Assembly: GCA_023634235.1 (NCBI GenBank)
Contig: JAMKCF010000013.1
Location: 14,447,705 to 14,511,704, forward strand
Length of the DNA: 64,000 nt
Reading direction: 5' to 3'
From: Pisaster brevispinus
Lineage: Eukaryota > Echinodermata > Asteroidea > Forcipulatida > Asteriidae
The notes beneath the pieces were generated by a model. The model saw only the letters and a program-made list of their open reading frames with translations, was not told the origin of the DNA and did not search any database. The position numbers and the translations under genes were made by a program. This document shows, one piece after another, positions 35,468-47,400 of this stretch. Numbering within the stretch: the first letter of the stretch is position 1; every line of letters starts with the position of its first letter.

Positions 35468-38400
35468 CTGTTCAGGAAGTCAAAAGAATGCAGAGCGGTT
35501 GAAGATTTTATCTTCCTTTTTTTCCATCCATCAAATCTGTGGTAATGACCTCAAACTTCCCTTCACAGAGACTGAATGGTACCAAACTTCCTGTGACATT
35601 CACTCATTCCAGGAAACCCTCAATTTAAGTCTGTCCTTGAGCAAGATATTTTACTATAATTGCTCTTCTTCACCCAGGGGTATAAATGGGTACCTGCGAG
35701 GGTAGAGGTTGATAGTGTGTTTGAAAAGCCTTCGGAGCGCCACAGCAGCCCGGGCTGTATACTCCCCAGGGAGCTGAGAAAGATTACAGGAATGTTGTTG
35801 GCCCAAAGACCAGGGCACTATTGTAAAGCGCTTAGAGAATTAAGTGTTATCTATTATGCGCTATATAAATCGAAAGTTATTATTAATATAAATAAGTTGG
35901 GTTTTTTTTGCCATTCTGGAGCTTTTAAAAATGCATGGACCGATTTCCGCCTGAAGAAAATTGTATTCATCTATTTTTTGTTTTCCCTCTCCGAACAAAT
36001 TTTGACAGATGATGCCATTTCAAAAAGAAAAACACACAAACTTTTGCATATTTACACAAAATATATACCCGTCAATAATAATTCATTTTCAGTTGTTCAT
36101 TAATTACCACTTATCATTGAGAGAATGTCCAATACCTTAAATGAAAGCTTATAACATTCTGGAATCTGTAAAAACAGCTATTTAAAATTTAAATAAAAAA
36201 AGTTCATGTCAAATTGGACAACAATTTGACCCGTCATCTGTAAGGTGGGTTTACTGGCGACATATGGTCCCAGTTAATTTATCCACAAAATGGGAGCTTT
36301 TTAAAATATATTGAGTGTTTAAGTCGTATTCATAGAAAAGGTTGAATTGAAGTCCTATCATCAGGCATAATATTTGACCTTTAAAACAAAATAATATTGA
36401 ATAATTAGGTACAGGGTTTTACAGATTTTGTAAGGCTATTTATATCGCTCTTACTTTATTTCCTGCAGGCAAACAAAATAAGGAATCTGATTTTTAAATT
36501 GCGGAAATCATGTCAACAAATGAACACGTTTGGCCGTGAATGGGCATGTGGTGAATAAATGTTTCTGCTACTGCCAGTGTTGTTTTTTTTTCCCATAGAA
36601 TTGATCCCTAGGTCTTCAGTCATTACATATTTTTGGAGGGTCCAGCGGTCCAACATTTGGTGCTCGTTATATGGCTGGGGTAGTGGATGTGGACCCCCCC
36701 ACCCTAGGGGGGCTACTTCTGTACAAGAGGAAAAGAGTGTGGGAAAATTCACCATCTGCTAGATATATTGGGCTTGGTATAACTGTTAAGAGAGAGAGCT
36801 GCAAGTCTGACTTACAATGGAACCTCCCGGTTGTAGGATGAACTTGCGGTAGTCGGCCCCCACCTTGGGGTTCATGATCCCTTCCTTCTTGAACCGCGAG
36901 TAGAACATGTCCATACAGTAAACCTCACTCCACTGCAAAATAGTTTTAAAAAAACACCAATCGGACTCAAAAATACTGCATGGAATGGAGTTCTGTGCAT
37001 GCTCATCACAGAGCTGCTAACATTTGCATCTTGCAATCAGGAAGGTTTTGTCCAACAATCAGGGAGATATTCAATATAATAGGGGAAAAGTTTCCATAAT
37101 CAGGGAGATTTTCAAATTTATTCATCAGAACATTGAAAGATTGATTATTTTCAGGGAACTTTCAGCCGAATCAAGGGGAGTTGGCAGCTGTGGCTCACAC
37201 ATACACACGCATATGACTTCTGGCGGGTGGGGGGCAAAGAGCTACCTGGACTTTGACAAGTTTTCATATTATTTCATGACTGATTGGTACTTGCTATAAA
37301 CTTTCAGACAGACAACTTTTTAGTAAAAAAAAGAGGAAACGGCCAACTACACAAAACTGTGGCACTATTATTCAAGGCAAAAAGTGAAAATCAGCTGAAA
37401 ACTTGCATGCCTGACTTTATATTGACCAAGCTTTCAAGCACGCAGACAACATTAGTAATTGTCATAGACCAGTATTTGCACTTTGTGTGACTCATCATGA
37501 AAAAACAAACCTGTGAAAATTTAAGCTCAATCGGTCATGAGAATCATGAGAAAAAAAAATTTGGGGGGGGGGGTCAGAATTCCATTAAACTAGCTGGTCA
37601 TATTTCCATATGTTGAGCAAAACATGATGCTGGAAAAAAATTGGTTAGCATACGGACCAAACTGTAGTGTATTTGGGGTGCGGTGGTTACAAGATTCTGG
37701 TTTAGAAACGTGTGGTTAGCAGCTCTATGGAATACGATCCACAATCAAAACCAAAACAATTGCAAATCCTCCAAAATCCTTTTCCTGTTTGTTGTCTTAT
37801 TTTAAAGGGTGCGGTCTTGTCTCCAAGGTAAGGTCCTGTACCTCCAAGGTCTTGTACCTCCACGATCATTTACCTCAACCGACCTGAACCTCAAAGGTCC
37901 TCTACCTCAAAGCTCCTCTAGCTACCACAAAGGTCATGTAACTCAAAAGTTGTTCTACCTCAAAGCTACTGTACCTCTAAGGTCGTGTACCTCTAAGGTC
38001 GTGTACCTCAAAGGTCCTGTACCTCAAAGGTCAGGTACCTCACAGGTCGTGTACCTCACAGGTCGTGTACCTCAAAGGTTCTCTACCTCCAAGGTCCTCT
38101 TCCTCAAAGGTCCTCTACCTCAAAGGTCGTGTACCTCAAAGGTCCTCTACCTCCAAGGTCCTCTACCTCCAAGGTCCTCTACCTCCAAGGTCCTCTACCT
38201 CCAAGGTCAGGTGCCTCCAAGGTGCTCTACCTCAAAGGTCCTCTACCTCAAAGGTCCTCTACCTCAAAGGACCTCTACCTCAAAGGTCCTCTACCTCAAA
38301 GGTCCTCTACCTTAAAGGTCCTCTACCTCAAAGGTCCTCTACCTCAAAGGTCCTCTACCTCAAAGGTCCTCTACCTCAAAGGTCCTCTATCTCAAAGGTT

Positions 38401-41400
38401 GTGTACCTCAAAGGTCCTCTACCTCAAAGGTCCTGTACCTCAAAGGTCAGGTACCTCCAAGGTGCTGTTCCTTTAAACCACATGCTCTTAGTCTGGGGCC
38501 AGTTCTGTTATCAGAGTCCAGACATTTGGGTGGCGAGTCAACATTGACTGGAGGATAATGGAGGATTCGGAGGGCGGTAGGGGAAAAGCAAAATCCAGCA
38601 AAATCTGATCATTAACTCACCAGATACCCATAGTACTGTGCGTCATAGCCATCGGACAAATGACCGAATGAGGCAACCTTGCTGGTACCTGGCGTAGCCG
38701 GTATCCCTAGAATTTCTTGTGAAAGCCTTGCAAAGACCGCTTTGGTGTCGGCCTAGTGAAGGGTGACATAAAAGAAAAGGATTTGTTTTTTAAAGCCATC
38801 ACTCACCAAGTAACCATAATACTGCGCATCGTACCCGTCAGCTAGATGGCCGAATGAAGCGCACATGTTGGTACCCGGCGTAGCTGGTATACCAAGTGTT
38901 TCCTGAGATATCTTGGCATATACAGAGGTGGTGTCCGCCTAAGAGTGCAGACAAAAAACAAGAAAATGGGAAACGTTTGGACCCACCCAAAAAAAATGTT
39001 CTTTCTGAATTAGGTTTTAAAACAATTTTGTCAAAATTTAATAATTTGCAATTGACGTATGACTGTGTAGTTTTCATCTTTCAAGGCAACCAAGATTAAA
39101 ATAAATTTAAAAATAATTTTTAAAAAGAACTACCACAACATCCCTCAGGACAAATCCAACTCACTTTCATGAAGAAACCATCACCATGTAACCTTTGTTT
39201 ACAAAAAGAGTGACCTTGTACATTCCAGGGCCTTTCTGGCAGGCAGGACAACTTACAATGGTCATTGTGTGTCATATTTCCACATAAAGTAAAGATTTAT
39301 AAAAATAACAGCTGTACAAATTTTGAGACATACCCCCTTTGCTTCATATCGAAAGTTGATAAAAAACCAGACAGTGCAATCTCTATAAAATGTAAGTTTT
39401 TATGTTTTGTTCCACTGAGCTGTGTACAAATCGTGCCACAAGGGCACGATAGAAAGCCTGTGCGGGGTGCATACAGAAGTGCAATTGCCTACCAGTAATG
39501 GCTCAAAAATACAATAAAAATGCCCTAAAATGGATTGTTTTTTGGGTTGTTTTCACTTCAAGAGCCTCTCTCTACGTACCTTAGCGCTGGTGTGAATGGT
39601 CTGATCAAATGTCCCCAGTAAAATCTGTCTTAGATTAAAGACTCCGGCGTTAGCGTTGCGGGCCTTGACCAGCTTCTCCACCATCTCGTCCGGAATGGTC
39701 GTCTTGTCCTTGTGGTGACCCGACATCCGACGTAGAGATTCCGCCTGCCAACACCAATTCTCCAGCATCTGTGAGGGCGCTTCGACAAAGTCACGTTCTA
39801 CACGAGTGCCACTGCGATAAATGAGTAAATATTATATGAATTTAAGATACTTACCTGATTAACCCTCTCGTTACCCAAATTATTTTGACGTAAACAACAG
39901 GTGCCATTGTGGCTCAAGCAGGGTATAGTGCAGGGTCAAATGAAGTCACCATTGGGGCTCAAGCAGGGTATAGTGTGCCGTCAAATAAAGTTGCCATTGG
40001 GGCTCAAGCAGGGTATAGTGCAAATTTGACTAAAAAGTCACCATTGGGGCTGAAACGGTTAATCCGATTTGTTGTACCCAGAAATGAATCAATAGAGGGT
40101 GTGACTCATGACATCACTGTTTAGAAAATAGCCATAGAGACTGGAGTTTTTCCAAATGAGGCACAAAGGGTACACAACTCATAGGAAGAAACGAAAAAAT
40201 GTCTTACATTCTACTGCAGTGCAGGATTTTACTAGTGTCGTTAAACAAAATTGGGGCAAATCTTAAACTCATTTAGCTGTTAATCTTATTACAGTATTTG
40301 ATTTTGTGTCAAAATGGCGATACCAAAATCAAGAACTTCTCGTATGACCAATATGTATATTACAAGTAGCATCTTGCCTGCCATGAAATGCCATGGAATG
40401 CTCAAGGTGACTCTTTTTGCAACGAGAGATGACATGGTCTAAAGACCAATCATGCAAACATAATTATTTTGTACAATGAAACGACGAAAGGTATAAACTG
40501 ACTAAAAAATTGCTTCTTTTTTTTTAGTTCAATGTTCTACACACACAAACAGGTTTACAAATTGCTATACAGACCTGAAAAAAGCAAAGTCAGTCTGTCC
40601 CAAAATGTCATGCATGACATGGCCAAACTCATGAAAGAATGTCTCCACCTAGCGTAGACATGTAAAGAATCAAACAAGGTAACATTAACGAGGATTAAAA
40701 GGAGGGGCGGTGTGTACCTGAACATTCTGAACTCCGCCTGGGCACATAGCTGGTGCATCACATGACCAAACTCATGGAAGAAAGTTTCAACCTGAAGGGT
40801 AAGACATAAATGCATAGATAGAAAAAAAGAGGCTGGAATCAGACCGGGGCCCAATTTTATTGAGCTACTCTAAAGCACAACAAGTACCTAAAGCACAAAT
40901 CAACTCTGCCCAATACCAGAATAAGGTTACCAGCCAAATTACCATGTAGTGGGCTGTTGTGGCCGAGCGGTTAAGAGCACCGGGCTCAAGCTCTGGTGTT
41001 TCTGATCAGCAGAGTGTGGGTTCAAGTCAAGACATTTTACCATAATTGCTTTGTCCTTTGGATGGGACATTAAGCTGTAGGTACTGTGTACTAGGATTGG
41101 CATTAAAAAAAAAGAACCCAGAACACTTTCTCTGGTGGAAGTGTCACTCCAGTGTTTCTGGTTCACATAGCAAGCACCCTTGTCTACAGGTTTCCTCAGG
41201 CTTGCGAGCTACAGTGATTAAGTTCACTTATGAGGCATCCTTGCTTTCACTCCCCGAAATATATAACAAAAACTAATATCACACACACCATCTGTGACTG
41301 GCTTCCCGATTATTTCCGCTTAGCAGAAACTTGTTAAGCAAAACTGTCTACTTGAAGCAGAGCTATGAAATTAGGCCCAGGGTAAGCTGTCATAACATCA

Positions 41401-44400
41401 TGTATAAATGAGTCAATTTACTAGAAACTTACTCCAGACATCCTCCAAAAAAGAACAAAAGTTCACATTTTATTATTTTGATCTCCTACACAATTTTCCC
41501 AATGAGGTCGCAAGACATTGTTTGTTTTTTTAAATGGTCCTTGTGTGTCCAAACTATTCCTTTAGTAGTGCATTTGGTTACATCCAAGTTGCCTGTCAAC
41601 ATTACCTCGAGTAAATAAGGCACACAAACTTTGTCTCAGCAAAAGATTCTAGAAATTATTCCACCTGCCTGCAACTGTTACAAAACATTTGTCAGGGAGT
41701 GTTGTGTTGTCATTTAGCCTCTGAGACAGACTTTGCTAGGGTCGAAACGTCAGGCCATTTTGGCGTTTTGCAGAAATTATGGCGTCACAGATTTTTTCTG
41801 CCACTGATCAAGAGTCGACTATTCTTAATCCCTCTCTGCAACATGTGACTTTGTAAAAGTAAACATTGCAAACATCTGTCTTTAAGAGAAAAGTTTCCAA
41901 TGTTTACTTGGCTCCAGTCTCTGAAAAGTATTCCTAGGCTGATTTTTCACAAAGCACAAAGATTCATCTTAAGATGAGTTGTCAGTATCACCATAGTGAT
42001 TTGCATTGTGACCTCACACTTTGCTTAGCAATTACGATACACATCTTAAGATGTGGCAAGGTTTTTTGTGGCCCCCCCACCCCTAAAAGTAAAGAGCACC
42101 TCTACAAAGGAGACGTAAAAATGTGCCGGACCATTCCAAGGGGGCACTAAGGCAGTGCCCAGGTTTCTAGAAAAGGTATCTACACCATGATGAAGGTAGT
42201 GAGTATCAATTGCATAATATAACACCCTGTCGTTGGTGTGTGAGGTGCTGAAAGAGTCGGCCATAGAGGGCGACATGTAGAAGGGTTTGACTTACCTCAT
42301 CATGAGTGAGTAGTGACGGAGAGTCCGCTGTGGGTTTGGTGAAGTTGGCAACCATGGCTGCTATGGCAACCTGACGGCTCCCATCTGCTGACAAACACCC
42401 AGGCTGTCGGCAAAGAATTTAATCATAATAGTAATACACATTTATTAGGCACTCTGAAACAAGCTTCAAACTCAGTACACTTGAACCACCCTAGTCTTGG
42501 TGTAAGACACTCCTGTTATTTATTATCTAAAAAGCTGTACTCCTGCTGTTAAAGTTCCCTTGGTGATAGAGGGCGCTATCAACCACAAACCACTATCACC
42601 CAGAGAACCGCTTGATAGCAGTCTCTGGTGAGAGTGCGCCCTCTTGTGGTGATGGATTATTGGAAGATGCGGATGTTAAAAACAGGAGGGTCTTGAATCA
42701 AGACCATACCCCGTTCACCAAGTCGTAAACATTCCAGAAACCATCTCAACTCTTCATTTTCTTATCTAGGACAATTTAAGGCTTAACCCTCCTACAGTCT
42801 GACCATTCAATACCAATCTCAATATCAACGATAGATGAACAATGCCAGCCAAAAATATATGACACCATGTGGTGAACGCATCTAAAAACTACACAGTCAA
42901 CCCTCCTACTGTGAAACCATTCACTACACTTCATTGCAATCCTGCAAAAAGATGTCATGACTACAGATAGCTCTGTGCAAAGCTATTTCACCATACACGA
43001 CCCATGCAGTTGAATGGTACCAACTGATTGGTCAACTCCCTGGCAAGTGTGTAGGACAGTTAAGAGGGTGAAAGGTAGAGTCATAGACTGGTTTTTTTTT
43101 TCAACGTAATGCTTATAGGCATAATCATCGAGAAAGATACAAACAAATTCAAATGTGAAAGTTTCAGCTGAATACAGTGTCTACTTGCTGAGAAAACAGC
43201 AAAAAACTCACGGTATATTCAAACAAACGTTTAATCATCCATGTTTAGCGAGGTGACAGTGGGTACCAACCGCATATGTGGCCGCAGCTTTCGCAAACAA
43301 ACACCAACCCTCAGAGATATGAGAAATCTTTCACGCATGAATCGTTTCTCAATGTCAAATGTTTTTATTGATTTCTAATCAATGGGAGGCATTTCAGATG
43401 AAAAACATTTGCAGGATGCTTACTACCATTACATGTACCATCTTTATAGCAAGCAAGCTTTCGGGAACACAACCAAAACGATGACCTTACTTTTAACAAA
43501 AGAAATTCACAACTTCGAGAAGCTAAACAAATTGAAGCACATAGCCCAAGACGTTTTGTCACCAGTGAAACTCAGTGACACTATTTGTCTCGAAATATGA
43601 CTTACCTGTAAACCGAAGCAGGCAGCATGACCAAACTTGCCCTCTCGTGGGAAAAGATCCAGGTAAAAGAACCCCATGAAGGTGCCTGATTCCTTGTCCG
43701 TCACGCTGAACTGAAAGAGCCAAACCCCCCAAAATTGAATTATTAATATCAATGAAACCATCATGCAAAGCCTTAGAAGAAAGGTACATCACCATTCAAT
43801 ATTATTTTTGTTTTGTCCATATACCAATGTTTATTAAGCACTGTATACTCGGAATTTTCCCAGAGTCCTGTAACAACAAAATCCACAGCCATATCACTCA
43901 GGTGGGATCCGAACCTGTGACCGTCGCCATTCTAGAGCAGATGTATTACCCACTAGACCACAGAGTGGCTAGAGGCAGTTTGGATGTGGGCAAAAACAAA
44001 TAGTATTCTTCGTCCCCAATGCAAATTTACCATCAATTTAGAACTCTGGAATATCAGTTATGTCTTATCAAAAGACCACTAAGCTAGTTTGAATCCTATA
44101 TCTTAGCAACAGGTATCGCAACCATTTTAATAGATGTTCAATTCACATCGGATATAAAGAATATTATTTATATTTTACCCACCCACCAATGTGTGTTTAG
44201 CACTGTATACTCAGTACTCCCCCCCCCCCCCCCCCCCCCCGAGTCCTGTGGGGAAAAAAATCCACAACCATTACTTGGGTGGGATTTGAACCCACAATCT
44301 TTGCCATTCTAGAGCAGTTACCTTACCATTAACGCACCGAGCTTGCCTGGTAGCTAGAGGCAGTTCAAATCCTGTTTTAGCAGCGGGTATCGCAACAATT

Positions 44401-47400
44401 TAAACAGATGCTAAATTTGCATCGTGGTAAAGAATATTGTTTGCATTTTACCCACCCACCAATGTGTGTTAAGCGTTTAATACCCAGTAACCGTTCAATC
44501 AACCTATAAATAATCTATCAAGTTCTGATGTCATGTTTTTGAGAAAACAATGAAAAAAGGCCTATGTTTTTTTTTTTTTTGTGCCTGTCATTTCGGGCTT
44601 ATTTCAATTGTGGCAATCGAAATACGCAGCAGTGATGGGGGTTTCCAAATGCATTTCCTTTACTTTGACCAGATTTTTAGATAAAAAAACATTCTTTGGA
44701 GGATTGGTACTGGCAGAAGTTGTTTGTAAAAAGAGTTATTTGTCTTTAAAATTGTTTATTTGTCCCAAATACGATTGGCGTTGTCTTTACCATTGTGACG
44801 TCATCATTCCATACTCCAGCTTTCTTAATCTCCTCAAACTTCAGACCAAGAAGCTCCTGAACAAACAAAACAAATGAAAAAACGGATTAAAATTTGTTCA
44901 TCAGAACATACAAAGGTTTATTCTCAGGAAACTTTCTGCAGAATCAGAGAGAGTTAGCAGATTTGTTATTGTATTATTGCTCATTCTGTTTCTATTTTGC
45001 CTTCATACCTGATATATTTCTTTTTAGTATTATTGCTATTTCTGTTTCTATTTACCTTCATACCTGATACATTTCTTTTTAGTATTATTGCTATTTCTGT
45101 TTCTATTTGCCTTCATACCTGATACATTTTGTTTTAGTATTATTGCTATTTCTGTTTCTATTTGCCTTCATACCTGATACATTTTGTTTTAGTATTATTG
45201 CTACTTCTGTTTCTATTTACCTTCATACCTGATACATTTCTTTTTAGTATTATTGCTATTTCTGTTTCTATTTGCCTTCATACCTGATACATTTCTTTTT
45301 AGTATTATTGCTTTTTCTGTTTCTGATTACCTTCATACCTGATACATTTCTTTTTAGTATTATTGCTATTTCTGTTTCTGATTGCCTTCATACCTGATAT
45401 ATTTCCAGAAGCCCTTTAGTGACCACCTCCAATGGGAAATACTCCTTGAGTTTGTTATGATCAATGGAATACTGTCGCTCCTCGGCCATGTTCATGTAGT
45501 AACGCATATCCCATAGATCGATGGCGTTGTTGAATGGGTACCCGTACTTCTCACACTGATCAAAGAGAAAGACAGAGACAAAAGTCACATAAAATCCTCC
45601 TGGTACATCATTTACATCACATGTGCATCTGCTGTACGCACAAAATGTTTTCGCTGCGTCCAGGGTCGAGGTGCCTAGGGCCCAATTTCATAGAGCTGCT
45701 TAAGCAGACAATACTGCTTAATAACTTTCTGCTAAGCAAAAAGAAGCAGGATACCAGTCACAAATGGTACGTGCGATATGGCATTTTGGCTGGTAACCTT
45801 ATTCTTGCCAGCAAAATTATTTGTGCTAAGCTACTTGTTGTGCTTAAGCCCAGGTCCCCAGCAAGGTATAGGATTAGCGCTCATTAAGGCCTACTGTAGT
45901 TGACCGCCACCTCTGGCTTGTGAAACAGCGCCCTCATGTTACAGCGCCCTCTATTGCAGACTGCAGTTCTTGTTGGTTCTTGTTGGTTTTCATGGTGGAT
46001 GCATGTTGATGTGTGACACCAACAACAGCGAACCGAAGAAACATATGGCAAACGTATTTCTGAGGTATTGTGGTTGCAATAAAATTGGCTGTACATTGTT
46101 TTTAAACTTAGAAATCGGGACAGTCCTGGGAAAAACAGGACAATTGGCTGGTATGCCTCACGTCAGTCAACATCTTATTATCATCGTCAATTATTTGAAG
46201 GTAGGGCTGTGACGGGTTTTGTCAACATAATGATTATATATAGGCAAAATCATCAAGAAAGATACAATAAAAGACACCTGTGAAAGTTTCAGCTGAATAC
46301 AGTGTCTACTTGTTGAGAAAACAGCAAAAGAACTGTCACAGTATTGTCATCAAGGGCATTCAATCCATCTTTGTTTAGTGAGGTAGAAGTGGGTACTAAT
46401 CACATCTCTAGACGCAGCATCCCTGAACGGACACCGAGGATATTTGTATTTTTGGTCAACCATCAGAAATCTGAGAAACGATTTACGCATAAATCGTTTC
46501 TCAGATTCAAACATTTTCTGGTGAAAAATTATCCAAACTTTATTAATAACACGACTTTTAGTGTCTGTCTTTTACATACCTCCTCTTTCTTGTAGGACAA
46601 GAACGTCTTCAGCTCCGCACTCTGAAGGACCCTGAGCTTCTCAGTCAGATCCTTGAGGAACTTGGCGACAGTCTCAGGCGTCTTGGCCATCCTCATCTCC
46701 AAGATGTAAGCAGAATGGGTTGGATAGCCACGAAGATCCGCCAACTAGGAGTCAAAAAGGAGACAGAGTTAAATAAAAATTCAACCGAAGGGAAAACAGG
46801 GAGTTTCTAAGCAGGGCACGATTTCATAGAGCTGCTTAAGCACAAAATAAACTAAGCGCAGCAAAATTATGCTTACCAGAATAAGGTTACTAGCCAAAAT
46901 ACCAGGTCATATGTACCATTTGTGACTGGTATCTTGCTCATTTCTGCTAAGCAGGAAAATGTTCAGCAATATTTTCTGCTTTACAAGCAGATCTATGAAA
47001 CTGTGCCCAGATACTTCATGGAGCCTTCCATGCCCTTAAGACAATGCCTTGATGCCCCTTGGAGTTCTCCAGTAAAAATTGGCATTGCCCACACAAAGGT
47101 GTCATTGAACAAGAAAACAAAAATATCAGACTTGCCCCTGTTGCTCTGGAAAGTTCACATGCTAGCACGAATTTGAAAGTTAAGGCTTCTAAATTCCAAG
47201 ATAAAAGAAAAGCATGAACAAACTTTCCACTTCCAACACTCTCAGTATGTAAAATATAGATAAAACAAGACAATTATGCCACCCAATTCCATTCAAGATT
47301 ATGTTGTTGTCAACTTGTCCAGCAGTACACAGAGCATGTTTGGTAGCCATGCATTCAGTCCAACAAATTTTTATATGTATATTTTATTTCATCTCATGTA

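Noticed and set aside
36513..36815. Read-through of THOP1 exon 16 past its donor
   Set aside because: The continued frame has no family similarity, the GTAAGT donor is perfect and a matching last exon exists at 35384-35467.
37809..38547. Three overlapping ORFs of 115-168 codons with repeated peptides
   Set aside because: They are a by-product of the 16-bp minisatellite, which has no stop in any plus-strand frame; no splice or start context supports a gene.
44985..45400. Regular 55-bp repeats resembling a CRISPR array
   Set aside because: The whole unit repeats without unique spacers, in a eukaryotic intron; it is a minisatellite.
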